DNA from: Cyanobium sp. AMD-g
GTDB taxonomy: Bacteria > Cyanobacteriota > Cyanobacteriia > PCC-6307 > Cyanobiaceae
NCBI RefSeq assembly: GCF_024346395.1
Contig: NZ_JAGQCW010000001.1
Coordinates: 1-64,000, forward strand
Direction: 5' to 3'
Length of the DNA stretch: 64,000 bases
The notes below the pieces were generated by a model. It was not told the origin of the DNA and made no database searches. It was given only the letters and a program-made list of their open reading frames with translations. The translations under genes and the position numbers were made by a program. Shown here one piece after another: positions 8,072 to 18,031 of the stretch (within the stretch, counting starts at the first letter, position 1; the number at the start of each line of letters is the position of its first letter).

Positions 8072-8944
8072 TCACAGGAGCCTCTCCAGTCCATAGACCA
8101 GGCCCCCCAGGCTGCGCACCTTTCGGACCGTGAGCAGCACCCCGGGCATGTACGCACTGCGGTCGATCGTGTCGTGGCGCAGGGTGTAGGTCTCGCCTGG
8201 GGAGCCGAACATCACCTCCTGGTGGGCCACCAGCCCCGGCAACCGCACCGAGTGCAGCCGCAGGCCGCTCTCCCGCAGCCCGCCCCGGCAGCCGGCCAGG
8301 CTCTCGTGCTCCTCCACCTGGGGGGGATTGAACGGCTTGCCGAGTTCCTCCATCAGTTCGGCGGTCTTGAGGCAGGTGCCGCTGGGGGCATCGGCCTTGC
8401 GGTTGTGGTGCAGCTCGGTGAGCTCGGCGTAGTCGTAGAAGCGGGCCGCCGCCGCCGCCGCCTGCTGCAGCAGCACCATCCCCACGCAGAAGTTGGGAAC
8501 CACCGCGCCCCCCATCGAGGCCTTGTCGGCAAAGCGGGCCAGGTCAGCGAGCTGGTCGGGACGCAGGCCGGTGGTGCCGATCACCGGATGGACGCCATAG
8601 GCGAAGGCGCCGCGGCAGTGCTCGAAGACGACGCTGGGGTGGGTGAAGTCGACCAGCACCGCCCCGCCGCCCGGCCCGGCCTGCCGCACCGACTGGCTCG
8701 CCTGGCAGAGGGTGCCTTCGAAATCGCCGCTCAGCGCCACCTCCAGCTCCCCGAGACCCAGGGCCAGCCCCACATCCTCCCCTTCGTGGCCGGGGGTGGT
8801 GTCGATGGCTCCCACCAGGGCGCAGTCGGGGGCCGCCACCACGGCCTTGATCACCTCGGCCCCCATGCGGCCCAGGGCCCCGGCCACCACCACCGGGATC
8901 GGCGCCGGCTCTGCTGGGGACGGGGACGTCGCGGTCATGGGCAA
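8072..8944 (-). CDS. dapB: 4-hydroxy-tetrahydrodipicolinate reductase
   Basis: DapB reduces the cyclic intermediate in lysine and diaminopimelate synthesis. The 290-residue protein has the N-terminal nucleotide-binding motif [11 protein letters not shown] and the substrate-binding signature [14 protein letters not shown] near residue 175, including the catalytic His pair and Lys. The second ATG (8938) is an alternative start two residues in. It is divergent from chlH, separated by about 130 bases that should hold both promoters. Confidence 0.95.
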   Translation of the reverse strand: MPMTATSPSPAEPAPIPVVVAGALGRMGAEVIKAVVAAPDCALVGAIDTTPGHEGEDVGLALGLGELEVALSGDFEGTLCQASQSVRQAGPGGGAVLVDFTHPSVVFEHCRGAFAYGVHPVIGTTGLRPDQLADLARFADKASMGGAVVPNFCVGMVLLQQAAAAAARFYDYAELTELHHNRKADAPSGTCLKTAELMEELGKPFNPPQVEEHESLAGCRGGLRESGLRLHSVRLPGLVAHQEVMFGSPGETYTLRHDTIDRSAYMPGVLLTVRKVRSLGGLVYGLERLL

Positions 8945-9075
8945 CTGGCACTCCAGGCGAGCCTATGTGGCCCGGCCCACCGGCAGGGTGCTGGCCTGTA
9001 ACGCTGCGCTGCAACCGATCGCGTCCCCGGCGCGGGCTCCGTAGGCTGCTTCACATTGCTCAACGCATCCGCCGC

Positions 9076-12000
9076 ATGTTCACGCAGGTCCGTTCCGCCA
9101 GCCGCCGGGTCAGCCCTGCCCCCACCGATGGCGCCAACGACCGGGTGGTGATGAAGGCCGTCTACGTGGTGCTCGAACCCCAGTACCAGAACGCCCTCAC
9201 CACCGCCGCCACCGGCCTCAACGACCAGAACGGTCCCCTGGCGGTGGAGCTGAGCGGCTACCTGATCGAGGAGCTGCGCGACCCGGCCAACTACGCCGAC
9301 TTCTGCGCCGACGTGGCGGCGGCCGACGTCTTCATCGCCTCGCTGATCTTCATCGAGGACCTGGCCCAGAAGGTGGTGGACGCCGTGGCCCCCCACCGCG
9401 ACCGGCTCAAGGCGGTGGTGGTGTTCCCGTCGATGCCGGAGGTGATGCGCCTCAACAAGCTCGGCACCTTCTCGATGGCCCAGCTGGGCCAGAGCAAGAG
9501 CGCCATCGCCCAGTTCATGCGCAAGCGCAAGGAAGCCAATGGGGCCGGCTTCCAGGACGCCATGCTCAAGCTGCTGAACACCCTGCCGACGGTGCTCAAG
9601 TACCTGCCGGTGGAGAAGGCGCAGGACGCCCGTTCCTTCATGCTCAGCTTCCAGTACTGGCTGGGGGGAACGCCGGACAACCTGCGCAACTTCCTGCTGA
9701 TGCTGGCCGACCGCTACGTGTTCGGTAAAGCGGAGCTGGGACGGCCCCAGCTCACTGTCGCCGACCCGGTGGTGTTCCCGGATCTGGGCATCTGGCACCC
9801 GATGGCGCCGGGCATGTTCGAGGACCTCAAGGAGTACCTCAACTGGAGCGCCAGCCGCAGTGATCTGAGCGAGAAGGCCCGCCGGGGTCCGGTGATCGGC
9901 CTGGTGCTGCAGCGCAGCCACATCGTCACCGGCGACGACGCCCACTACGTGGCCATCATTCAGGAGCTGGAGTACCGGGGCGCCACGGTGATTCCCGTGT
10001 TCTGCGGCGGCCTCGACTTCTCCCGGCCCGTCTCCTCCTTCTTCTACGACCCCCTCCAGCCGGACCAACCCCTGGTGGATGGGGTCGTGAGCCTCACCGG
10101 TTTCGCCCTGGTGGGCGGTCCGGCCCGTCAGGACCACCCCAAGGCGATCGAGACCCTCAAGCGGCTCAACCGGCCCTACATGGTGGCCCTTCCCCTGGTG
10201 TTCCAGACCACCCAGGAATGGGAGGAGAGCGACCTGGGGCTGCACCCGGTGCAGGTGGCCCTGCAGATCGCCATCCCCGAGCTCGACGGCGCCATCGAAC
10301 CGATCGTGCTGTCGGGGCGCGACGACGCCACCGGCAAGGCCCACACCCTGCAGGACCGCGTGGATGCGATCGCCGAGCGGGCCATCCGTTGGGCGTCGCT
10401 GCGGATCAAGCCCCGGGCTGAGAAGAAGCTGGCGATCACCGTGTTCAGCTTCCCCCCCGACAAGGGCAACGTGGGTACCGCGGCTTACCTCGATGTGTTC
10501 GGCTCGATCTTCCGCGTGCTGGAGGAGATGAAGGCGAAGGGCTACACGGTGGACGCCATGCCCCGCACGCCCAAGGAACTGATGCAGGCGGTGCTCAGCG
10601 ATCCGGAGGCCCTGGAAGGGGCCCCCGAGCTGGCGATCGCCCACCGGATGAGCGTCGAGGAGTACGAACGGCTCACCCCCTATTCCGAACGCCTGGAGGA
10701 GAACTGGGGCAAACCCCCTGGCAGCCTCAACTCCGACGGCACCAACCTGCTGATCTACGGCCGCCACTTCGGCAACGTGTTCGTGGGGGTGCAACCCACC
10801 TTCGGCTACGAGGGCGATCCGATGCGCCTGCTCTATTCGCGCAGCGCCAGCCCCCACCACGGCTTCGCCGCTTACTACACCTACCTGGAGAAGGTATGGG
10901 GCGCCGATGCGGTGCTCCACTTCGGCACCCATGGCTCGCTGGAGTTCATGCCGGGCAAGCAGATGGGCATGAGCGAAACCTGCTATCCCGATTCGCTCAT
11001 CGGTGCCCTGCCCAACCTCTATTACTACGCGGCCAACAACCCGTCTGAGGCCACCATCGCCAAGCGGCGCGGCTACGCCTCCACCATCAGCTACCTCACC
11101 CCGCCGGCCGAGAATGCTGGCCTTTACAAGGGTCTCAAGGAGCTGGGTGAGCTGGTGGGGTCCTACCAGCAGCTGCGGGAGAGCTCCCGGGGGGTGCAGA
11201 TCGTCAACGCGATCATCGAAACCGCCCGCCAGTGCAACCTCGACAAGGACGTGGTCCTGCCCGAGGGGGATGCCGACGCGGCGGCCCTCGACCTCGACGG
11301 CCGTGATGGCGTGGTGGGTGCCGTCTACCGCCAGCTGATGGAGATCGAGAGCCGGCTGCTGCCCTGCGGTCTGCACACGATCGGCAAGCCGCCCACCGCC
11401 GAGGAGGCGATCGCCACCCTGGTGAGCATCGCCGCCCTGGAGCGGGAGGAGGAGGGCCTGCGTTCCCTGCCGGCCCTGCTGGCCGAAAGCCGCGGTCGCA
11501 CCATCGCCGAGGTGTACCGCGGCAACGATGAAGGCGTGCTGGCGGATGTGGAGCTCAACCGGGTGATCACCGAAGCCTGCCGGTCGGCGGTGGGCGCCAT
11601 GGTCCGGGAGGTCACCGGCGCCGATGGCCGTGTCACCCTGCGGCGCAACTTCGGCTGGTTCTTCGATCTGCTGGAGCGTTTCGGCTACCGCCTGCCCTCC
11701 CCCTGGCTGAGCGCCTGCCGCTATGCCGGGTTCCCCGATGTGGATGTCACTGAGCTGGATCGCCAGTTCGCCTACCTGCGCTTCTGCCTGGAGCAGATCT
11801 GCGCCGACATGGAGATGGAGAGCCTGCTGCGGGCGCTTGATGGCGAGTACGTGCTGCCCGGTCCCGGCGGTGATCCGATCCGCAACCCCGGCGTGCTGCC
11901 CAGCGGCAAGAACATCCACGCCCTCGATCCCCAGGCCATCCCCACCCGGGCGGCCATCGCCGCCGCCAAGGTGGTCGTCGACCGGCTGATCGAGCGCCAG

Positions 12001-13098
12001 AGGGCCGAGCAGGGCACCTGGCCGGAAACGATCGCCTGCGTGCTCTGGGGCACCGACAACATCAAGACCTACGGCGAATCCCTGGCCCAGATCCTCTGGT
12101 TCATCGGTGTGCGTCCGATGGCCGATTCCCTCGGCCGGGTGAACAAGCTGGAGCTCATTTCCCTGGAGGAGCTGGGCCGGCCCCGCATCGACGTGGTGGT
12201 GAACTGCTCGGGCGTGTTCCGTGACCTGTTCATCAACCAGATGGCCCTGATCGACCAGGGCGTCAAGATGGCCGCCGAGGCCGATGAGCCCCTGGCGATG
12301 AACTTCGTGCGCAAGCACAGCCAGGAGCAGGCCGCCGAGCAGGGCATTTCCCTGCGGGACGCCGCCACCCGGGTGTTCTCCAATGCCAGCGGCAGCTACT
12401 CCTCGAACGTGAACCTGGCGGTGGAGAACAGCACCTGGGAGGAGGAGGGCGAGCTGCAGGAGATGTATCTCAGCCGCAAGACGTTTGCCTTCAACGCCGA
12501 CAACCCCGGCGAGATGAACCAGAACCGGGAGGTGTTCGAATCGGCGATGAAGACCGCCGATGTGACCTTCCAGAACCTGGATTCGGCCGAGATCTCTCTC
12601 ACCGATGTGAGCCACTACTTCGACTCCGACCCCACCAAGCTGATCGCCGGCCTGCGCGATGATGGTAAGGCTCCGACCAGCTACATCGCCGACACCACCA
12701 CGGCCAACGCCCAGGTGCGTTCGTTGAGCGAAACCATCCGCCTCGATTCGCGCACCAAGCTGCTCAACCCCAAGTGGTATGAGGGCATGCTCGATTCCGG
12801 CTATGAAGGGGTGCGGGAGGTGGCCAAGCGGCTCAACTTCACCCTCGGTTGGAGCGCCACCAGCGGCGCGGTCGACAACTTTGTGTATGAGGAGGCCAAC
12901 GAGACCTTCATCAACGACCCCGAGATGCGCAAGCGGCTGATGGACCTCAACCCCCACAGCTTCCGCCGCATCGTCGGCACCCTGCTGGAGGTGAATGGCC
13001 GCGGCTACTGGGAAACCTCTGACGAGAACATCGCCCAGCTGCAGGAGATCTACCAGGAGATCGAGGATCGGATCGAGGGCGTGACAAGCGAGGCCTGA
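9076..13098 (+). CDS. chlH: Magnesium chelatase subunit H
   Basis: ChlH is the large porphyrin-binding subunit that, with ChlI and ChlD, inserts magnesium into protoporphyrin IX, the first committed step of chlorophyll synthesis. From the ATG at 9076 it has 1340 residues, the normal cyanobacterial length, starting [12 protein letters not shown]. Recognisable CobN/ChlH segments include [19 protein letters not shown] and the conserved [17 protein letters not shown] region. The frame is open further upstream but without a sensible N-terminus. A long antisense frame mirrors this gene and is a codon-usage shadow. Confidence 0.97.
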   Translation: MFTQVRSASRRVSPAPTDGANDRVVMKAVYVVLEPQYQNALTTAATGLNDQNGPLAVELSGYLIEELRDPANYADFCADVAAADVFIASLIFIEDLAQKVVDAVAPHRDRLKAVVVFPSMPEVMRLNKLGTFSMAQLGQSKSAIAQFMRKRKEANGAGFQDAMLKLLNTLPTVLKYLPVEKAQDARSFMLSFQYWLGGTPDNLRNFLLMLADRYVFGKAELGRPQLTVADPVVFPDLGIWHPMAPGMFEDLKEYLNWSASRSDLSEKARRGPVIGLVLQRSHIVTGDDAHYVAIIQELEYRGATVIPVFCGGLDFSRPVSSFFYDPLQPDQPLVDGVVSLTGFALVGGPARQDHPKAIETLKRLNRPYMVALPLVFQTTQEWEESDLGLHPVQVALQIAIPELDGAIEPIVLSGRDDATGKAHTLQDRVDAIAERAIRWASLRIKPRAEKKLAITVFSFPPDKGNVGTAAYLDVFGSIFRVLEEMKAKGYTVDAMPRTPKELMQAVLSDPEALEGAPELAIAHRMSVEEYERLTPYSERLEENWGKPPGSLNSDGTNLLIYGRHFGNVFVGVQPTFGYEGDPMRLLYSRSASPHHGFAAYYTYLEKVWGADAVLHFGTHGSLEFMPGKQMGMSETCYPDSLIGALPNLYYYAANNPSEATIAKRRGYASTISYLTPPAENAGLYKGLKELGELVGSYQQLRESSRGVQIVNAIIETARQCNLDKDVVLPEGDADAAALDLDGRDGVVGAVYRQLMEIESRLLPCGLHTIGKPPTAEEAIATLVSIAALEREEEGLRSLPALLAESRGRTIAEVYRGNDEGVLADVELNRVITEACRSAVGAMVREVTGADGRVTLRRNFGWFFDLLERFGYRLPSPWLSACRYAGFPDVDVTELDRQFAYLRFCLEQICADMEMESLLRALDGEYVLPGPGGDPIRNPGVLPSGKNIHALDPQAIPTRAAIAAAKVVVDRLIERQRAEQGTWPETIACVLWGTDNIKTYGESLAQILWFIGVRPMADSLGRVNKLELISLEELGRPRIDVVVNCSGVFRDLFINQMALIDQGVKMAAEADEPLAMNFVRKHSQEQAAEQGISLRDAATRVFSNASGSYSSNVNLAVENSTWEEEGELQEMYLSRKTFAFNADNPGEMNQNREVFESAMKTADVTFQNLDSAEISLTDVSHYFDSDPTKLIAGLRDDGKAPTSYIADTTTANAQVRSLSETIRLDSRTKLLNPKWYEGMLDSGYEGVREVAKRLNFTLGWSATSGAVDNFVYEEANETFINDPEMRKRLMDLNPHSFRRIVGTLLEVNGRGYWETSDENIAQLQEIYQEIEDRIEGVTSEA

Positions 13099-13440
13099 TC
13101 GATCAGGACCACGGGCCGGGTGTCGGTTATCGTGAACGGTCGCTCATCCCGCAGTTGGTAGCAGCATATGTGCTGCATTGAGAAGTGATGGGAGAATGGG
13201 TACACAACTCTTCATGACTCCCGCCGCGTCGTTGGGCGCTGAGGTTTGCCGCCATGGCGATGGCTGCAGCCCCCGCGGGCTGGGGGTCGGCCGTCTGCTG
13301 CTCCGATGCCTGCGTAGGACTGAGCCATGCCATTGCACGGGAAAAGAACCGTGAGAGTTGACATGCAGGCTCAACCCATCTCAGCCACCTGCAATGACAT
13401 GGGCGATCGACCCAGCTCCACTCCCTACACCCTGAGAACC
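13099..13440. other. Intergenic region after chlH
   Basis: About 340 bases hold no convincing gene or RNA. A GC-rich hairpin CAGCCC-CCGC-GGGCTG lies near 13266 but has no T tract. A TTGACA at 13358-13363 could be the -35 of the downstream CsbD gene, although no good -10 follows at 17 bases. Confidence 0.4.
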
Positions 13441-13638
13441 ATGTCCAACAAATTCGACGCCGCGGCCAAAGATGCTGAAGGCAAAATCCAGTCCGCCGTC
13501 GGCTCCCTCACCGGCGACAAGGGCCAGCAACTCAAAGGAGAAGCCAAACAGGTCCAGGCCGACGCCATGAAGGCGGTGGCCAAACTGAAAGAGGAAGCCA
13601 AGAAGGCGGCCAGCAAGCTTGCTGATGCCACCGAATAG
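13441..13638 (+). CDS. CsbD family stress protein
   Basis: The 65-residue protein (MSNKFDAAAKDAEGKIQSAV start) is highly charged, with repeated Ala/Lys/Glu, and contains the AEGKIQSAVGSLTGDKGQQLKG pattern of the CsbD family, small proteins induced by general stress. It is predicted to be helical and soluble. The frame is open upstream to 13327, but the family N-terminus and the composition begin at this ATG. It stands alone between chlH and pstS. Confidence 0.85.
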   Translation: MSNKFDAAAKDAEGKIQSAVGSLTGDKGQQLKGEAKQVQADAMKAVAKLKEEAKKAASKLADATE

Positions 13639-13875
13639 TCAGCCAGCCGGCACCTTCTGGGATCCCATGGTGTCCAGTCTCCATCGCAAGATCCTGATGA
13701 GTGCCAGTCAGCCCGTGCCAGGCCCAATGATCGCCATCCGATCAGGTGGCACCTGATCATCCGTAGCCAAGGCCATGCCGGGGAGTCGTCGCTCCCCGGC
13801 TTTACCCTCAAGCGGGCCAAGGGGCCATGGCAGAGGCCTTTCTGCCTGTTTTGAGCGAGTGGAACGATGTGGATT

Positions 13876-13918
13876 AAAAAAGGGGGGCCTAAGCCCCCCG
13901 AATCACCCCTGAGGGGTG
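13876..13918 (-). terminator. Rho-independent terminator after pstS
   Basis: On the minus strand a GGGGGGC/GCCCCCC stem with a 4-base loop (13882-13899 here) is followed by six T (13876-13881). A second short hairpin CACCCC-TGA-GGGGTG (13904-13918) precedes it, next to the pstS stop codon. Both lie immediately downstream of pstS. Confidence 0.9.
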
Positions 13919-13934
13919 AGTGAATGGATCGGAA

Positions 13935-14942
13935 TCACTTACCGATCTTGGCCACTTCGGCGCGAGCCCGAGCCAGCACAGCGCCCGTGAGGGGCACGTA
14001 GTCGAGCGACTTGGCGATCGCCTGACCCTTGGGAGACAGGCCCCAGGTCAGGAACTGACGGATGGTTCCGGCTTTGTCGCCATTGCCCCGCTGATAGGCC
14101 AGGATCCAGGTGAACGAGGCGATCGGGAAGCTGTTGGCGCCGGCCGGGTTGCAGTCTTCACCGCCGAGGCGGGCATCCAGTTTGACGCTGTTGAGTGCGG
14201 CAGCGCCAGTGATGTCGTTGGCCAACACAAACTTGCCAGCTTTGTTCTGAACGGCGGCGGGGGTGATCTTGCCCTTCACGAAGGCCTGGTTGAGGTAGCC
14301 CATCGAGCCGGGGGTGTTCTGGATCACGCCGGCCACGCCCTCATTGCCTTTGCCGCCGACACCCACGGGCCACTTGACCGCCTTGCCGGTACCCACCTTG
14401 CTCTTCCACTCCGGCGAGAAGCAGGACAGGGAGTTGGTGAAGACGTAGGTGGTGCCGGAACCATCGGAGCGGTGGGCCACCGTGATCGGGCCCTTGCCGC
14501 ACTTCAGCTGATCCCAGGTCTTGATCTTGCCCAGGAAGATATCGGCGACCTGGGTCTGGGTGAGCTTGAGGTTCTTGCAGCCGGGGTTGTTGTAGGCGGG
14601 GGTGACCGTGCCACCCATCATCGGAATCTGCAGGGCACCACGCTGGGCGGTCACGCCCTTGGTGAATTCACCTTTGGAGGCGCTCAGCTCTTCATCGGTG
14701 GCGCCGAAGTCAACGCTGCCGGCATGGAACTGGCGAACACCGGCTCCTGAACCGACCGACTGGTAGTTGACCTGCCTCTTGGTTTGCTTGGCAAACTCAA
14801 CGGCCCAGCGCTGGTAGGCCGGTGCGGGAAAGGTGGCCCCGGCTCCACTGATGGAATTGCTCTGGGCGATCACCGGAACCGCCAGTCCAGCGGTGACAGC
14901 ACCGGCGGCGGAGAGAATCAGGGCCTTCTTCGCGAAGGTCAT
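13935..14942 (-). CDS. pstS: Phosphate ABC transporter binding protein PstS
   Basis: PstS captures phosphate in the periplasm for the PstCAB importer. The mature protein begins after a signal peptide (MTFAKKALILSAAGAVTAG, cleavage near AQS) and has the phosphate-binding signatures ISGAGATFPAPAY and the GSGTT loop in AHRSDGSGTTYVF, plus the serine-rich QSVGSGAG. From this ATG it has 335 residues; an upstream ATG at 14954 adds four. No permease genes accompany it. A Pho-box-like repeat upstream and a strong terminator downstream mark it as a separate phosphate-regulated unit. Confidence 0.95.
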   Translation of the reverse strand: MTFAKKALILSAAGAVTAGLAVPVIAQSNSISGAGATFPAPAYQRWAVEFAKQTKRQVNYQSVGSGAGVRQFHAGSVDFGATDEELSASKGEFTKGVTAQRGALQIPMMGGTVTPAYNNPGCKNLKLTQTQVADIFLGKIKTWDQLKCGKGPITVAHRSDGSGTTYVFTNSLSCFSPEWKSKVGTGKAVKWPVGVGGKGNEGVAGVIQNTPGSMGYLNQAFVKGKITPAAVQNKAGKFVLANDITGAAALNSVKLDARLGGEDCNPAGANSFPIASFTWILAYQRGNGDKAGTIRQFLTWGLSPKGQAIAKSLDYVPLTGAVLARARAEVAKIGK

Positions 14943-14954
14943 CAGAATTGCCAA

Positions 14955-15337
14955 TTGTGGAGCAGGTCATGAATAGCAACCCGCTCCACCCATTCGTGTT
15001 ATGGGCAGGTTAACGGGTCTTCAAGGATTGGCCGGGCCTGGCGTCCTGGCGCATCAGGACGCCATTCCTGGGCGGAGATCATGGTGTGGCGTCGGTTCCG
15101 ATGGCTTGGGGCGAGCCCGCCGATCCGCGGTGAAGCCTTGGTCGGGGTGGCCCATGGCCTGGTAGCTCACATGACCTGCCAGTGGCCAGGCCCGCGCCCC
15201 TTTCGCCGTAGACAGCCCACCGTGCCTTTGCTGGGCCGGATGGGAGCCCGTCACCGATGTCACATCAGACTGTGTGAAAGCAACGACCTCGCTTTGCGGC
15301 CCTGGCTAGGGGTAGGGGTGCTATTCCAGCCATCCAC
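14955..15337. other. Intergenic region between pstS and ferritin
   Basis: These 380 bases lie between two divergent genes. Apart from the Pho-box-like repeat near pstS I see no gene, RNA or strong hairpin. Promoters for both flanking genes should lie here. Confidence 0.4.
14996..15014 (-). promoter_or_regulatory. Candidate Pho box upstream of pstS
   Basis: On the minus strand GTTAACCT is followed after three bases by CATAACAC, two 8-base units spaced as in cyanobacterial Pho boxes (consensus YTTAACCT repeated with 3-base spacers). The first unit matches well; the second matches at five of eight positions. It lies about 55-75 bases before the pstS start, consistent with PhoB activation under phosphate limitation. 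Confidence 0.5.
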
Positions 15338-15865
15338 GTGAAAGAGCTCACCAGCGCCATCAACCAACACCTGGCTGCTGAGTTTCAGGCCGGCCACACC
15401 TATCTGGCCATGTCGATCTGGCTGCGGGAGAAGGATCTGGCGGGATTTTCCACCTACATGCATGGCAAGAGCCAGGAGGAGCGCGACCATGCGGCCCGCA
15501 TGATCGCCTACCTGGTGGACAGCGACGAACAGGTGGAATTGCCCACGATCGACGCTCCGGAACGCAGCTGGCCCTCGGTGCAGACCCTGTTCGACCAGGT
15601 GTACGAGATGGAAAAGGGGGTCACCGCCTCGATCAACCGTCTCTACGCCATGGCCGAAACCGTTGGTGAGCGCAGCGCCACCGCCATGCTCGATTGGTTC
15701 GTGGCCGAGCAGCTCCAGGAGGAAGCCGAAGCCCGCTTCGTGCGCAAGCGCCTGCGCCTGGCCGGCGACAACAGCGCCGCCCTGCTGCTGCTGGATCAGC
15801 AGTTCCTGGAGGGGACCGCCCTGACCCACGTCAAGGGCGGTCTCAGTGGCACCAGGGGGGCCTGA
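15338..15865 (+). CDS. Ferritin
   Basis: This 175-residue protein of the SynFtn-like type stores iron by oxidising Fe(II) at a di-iron site. Visible ferroxidase ligands include E15, Y22, the EExxH cluster at 48-52 (QEERDHA) and later Glu in YEMEKGV and AEQLQEEAE. The TYLAMSIWLREKDLAGF segment is typical of bacterial ferritins. It starts with GTG; the frame is open further upstream, so the exact start is uncertain. Its last 20 bases overlap the start of feoB, coupling iron storage with iron uptake. Confidence 0.9.
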   Translation: MKELTSAINQHLAAEFQAGHTYLAMSIWLREKDLAGFSTYMHGKSQEERDHAARMIAYLVDSDEQVELPTIDAPERSWPSVQTLFDQVYEMEKGVTASINRLYAMAETVGERSATAMLDWFVAEQLQEEAEARFVRKRLRLAGDNSAALLLLDQQFLEGTALTHVKGGLSGTRGA

Positions 15866-17753
15866 AGCGCCGGTGCCGTCGTCATCCCTTTCCCCGTCCT
15901 GCCACGGCTCCCCGGTGCAGGGTGGCCAAAGCCATGGCGCGGGCTTTCAGCTGGCCCTGGTGGGGATGCCCAACACCGGCAAATCAACGCTCTTCAACCG
16001 ACTCACCGGCGGCCATGCGCAGATCGCCAACTGGCCTGGCCTGACGGTGGAGCTGCAACGGGGTCCGCTGCCGGACGACGGCCATGGCAGCAGCTACGAA
16101 CTGGTGGATCTGCCGGGGATCCACGACCTCAGCGGCAGCAGTGAGGACGAGGCCTTGGTGCAGCGCTTCCTGCGCGACACCCCGCCCGATCTGCTGGTTG
16201 TGGTTCTCAATGCCAGCCAGATCAACAGCCAGTTGCGGCTGCTGCTGCAGCTGCGGCAGCTGGGCCTGCCGCTGCTGGCGGCGCTCAACATGAGCGATGA
16301 GGCCGGGCGATTCGGCATCGCCATCGACCATCAGGGGTTGTCCCAGGCCCTCGGCTTGCCGGTGCTGCCGGTGAGCGCCAAGCGGAACCAGGGAATCGCC
16401 GAACTGCTCCAGACGCTGCACCAATGGGGAGAAAGGCCGAGAGGTTCCGAGGTGGCCCTGCCAGGCTCTCCGCAGCCGCCGGTTCCAGTGCCGGAGGGGT
16501 GGCAGCAGGAACTGCTGACCCGTTTCGTGACCATCCCGGAAGGGTTGCTCCATCACCGCACCCGCCTGATGGATCGGCTGCTGCTCCATCCACTGCTGGG
16601 GCTGGGGATCTTCCTGGTGATGGTCCTGGTGGTGTTCCAGCTGCTCTACGCCGTGACCACACCCCTGCAGGACCTGCTGGGAAGTGCTCTCGACTGGATC
16701 CAGACGCGCTGGTTGGTGCCGGGTCTGCAGAGCCTGGGCTGTCCTGACGGGCTGCAGCGCTTCCTGGTGGACGGCCTCTGGCTGGGCGTTGGCACGGTGG
16801 CCACGTTCCTGCCGCTGATCTTCGTCTTTTATGTGCTGATCGCCAGCATCGAAGACTCGGGCTATCTGCCGAGGGCTGCCTTTCTGATGGATGGGTTCAT
16901 GCACTGGCTGGGGCTGGATGGCCGGGCCTTCGTGCTGCAGGTGATGGGCTTCGGCTGCAACGTGCCCTCCATCCTGGGAACCCGGGTGATCCGGGATCGG
17001 GGCATGCGCCTGCTGGCCATGCTGTGCCTTCCCTTTGCCCTCTGCCAGGCCAGGCTGACGGTGTTCATCTTCATGGCCGGGGTGTTCTTCCCCAGGCCCT
17101 GGTGGGCGCCCGGACTGGTGTTGTTCAGCTTCTACCTGCTGAGTTTTGCGGCCGCCGTGATCACCGGCCTGGTGTTCAAGCGGGCTTACCCCAGTGATGG
17201 GGCCTTCGTGCTGGAACTTCCGCCCTATCGGGCCCCCAGCCTGACCACCATCCTGCGCCGCGGCTGGTCGTCGATGCTGAATTTCATGGTCACCACGCGG
17301 GTGTTCATCCTCGTGGGTGCGGCGGCCATCTGGCTGCTCACCAACCTTCCCCCTGGGGCAACGGAGGCTTCCGGTACCTCGCTGGCGGCGGGGATCGGCC
17401 GGTTCTTCCAGCCGTTGCTGGGGCCGATCGGCATGAACCCCGAGCTCACCGTGTCCCTCTTCTTCGGTTTCATTGCCAAGGAAATCCTGCTGGGGGCGAT
17501 GGCGGTGATCTATGGCACCACCGCTTCCGGCCTCGGTGCTGCGATCCAGACCGCGATCACGCCGCTGCAGTCGCTCAGCTTCATGACCTTCGTGCTTCTC
17601 TACACCCCCTGCCTGGGAACCGTGGCGGCCCAGCTTCAGGAGTCCAAGAGCCGTTCCTTCACTTTGTTGTCTCTGGGCTGGTCGTTGTCGCTCGCCTGGG
17701 TGATGGCCTTTGTCGTGTATCAGGTCGGTGGCTGGATCCTGTTTCTGCGCTGA
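15846..17753 (+). CDS. feoB: Ferrous iron transporter FeoB
   Basis: FeoB is the membrane GTPase that imports Fe(II). The 635-residue protein has G1 GMPNTGKST (40-48), G3 DLPG (88-91) and G4 NMSD (148-151), followed by the membrane domain with two Gate-type repeats (including FGCNVPSILGTR and LYTPCLGTVAA). The first about 33 residues before the G domain are non-conserved and the real start may be later. It overlaps ferritin and converges with feoA, which is unusual because feoA is normally upstream in the same operon. Confidence 0.95.
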   Translation: MAPGGPEAPVPSSSLSPSCHGSPVQGGQSHGAGFQLALVGMPNTGKSTLFNRLTGGHAQIANWPGLTVELQRGPLPDDGHGSSYELVDLPGIHDLSGSSEDEALVQRFLRDTPPDLLVVVLNASQINSQLRLLLQLRQLGLPLLAALNMSDEAGRFGIAIDHQGLSQALGLPVLPVSAKRNQGIAELLQTLHQWGERPRGSEVALPGSPQPPVPVPEGWQQELLTRFVTIPEGLLHHRTRLMDRLLLHPLLGLGIFLVMVLVVFQLLYAVTTPLQDLLGSALDWIQTRWLVPGLQSLGCPDGLQRFLVDGLWLGVGTVATFLPLIFVFYVLIASIEDSGYLPRAAFLMDGFMHWLGLDGRAFVLQVMGFGCNVPSILGTRVIRDRGMRLLAMLCLPFALCQARLTVFIFMAGVFFPRPWWAPGLVLFSFYLLSFAAAVITGLVFKRAYPSDGAFVLELPPYRAPSLTTILRRGWSSMLNFMVTTRVFILVGAAAIWLLTNLPPGATEASGTSLAAGIGRFFQPLLGPIGMNPELTVSLFFGFIAKEILLGAMAVIYGTTASGLGAAIQTAITPLQSLSFMTFVLLYTPCLGTVAAQLQESKSRSFTLLSLGWSLSLAWVMAFVVYQVGGWILFLR

Positions 17754-17770
17754 TCGGCAACGCCTGCCGC

Positions 17771-18022
17771 TCAGCCAGGGGGGATCAAGGTCACCTTCAT
17801 CTCGGCGGCCTGTTCGCCGCGAAGCATGAATTCCATCAGGCCACAGGAAAGGTGCAGCAGGCCGCCGGGTTTCCCCCGCCGCAGCACCTCAATCTCCACC
17901 CCCGGACTGATCCCCATCGCCAACAGGCGCCGTTGCAATTCCGGATGCAGGGGCAGACAGTTGACCCAGACACGTGCCCCCTCCGGAACCTGACTGAGAG
18001 GCATCAAACCCCTGTCCTCCAA
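17771..18022 (-). CDS. feoA: FeoA domain protein
   Basis: The 83-residue SH3-like protein has the FeoA pattern LPLHPELQRRLLAMGISPGVEIEVLRRGKPGG and assists FeoB in Fe(II) uptake. It is encoded on the strand opposite feoB, with the two 3' ends 17 bases apart. An alternative ATG lies five codons in. The gene follows the metallophosphoesterase gene on the same strand after a 9-base gap. Confidence 0.9.
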   Translation of the reverse strand: MEDRGLMPLSQVPEGARVWVNCLPLHPELQRRLLAMGISPGVEIEVLRRGKPGGLLHLSCGLMEFMLRGEQAAEMKVTLIPPG

Positions 18023-18031
18023 TCCATCAAC

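Noticed and set aside
8935..12957. A 1340-residue open frame antisense to chlH
   Set aside because: It mirrors the codon structure of chlH in GC-rich DNA, is rich in His, Gly and Gln and has no domain; it is a shadow.
13127..13374. Two short minus-strand frames after chlH
   Set aside because: They have low-complexity composition, no ribosome binding site and no family.
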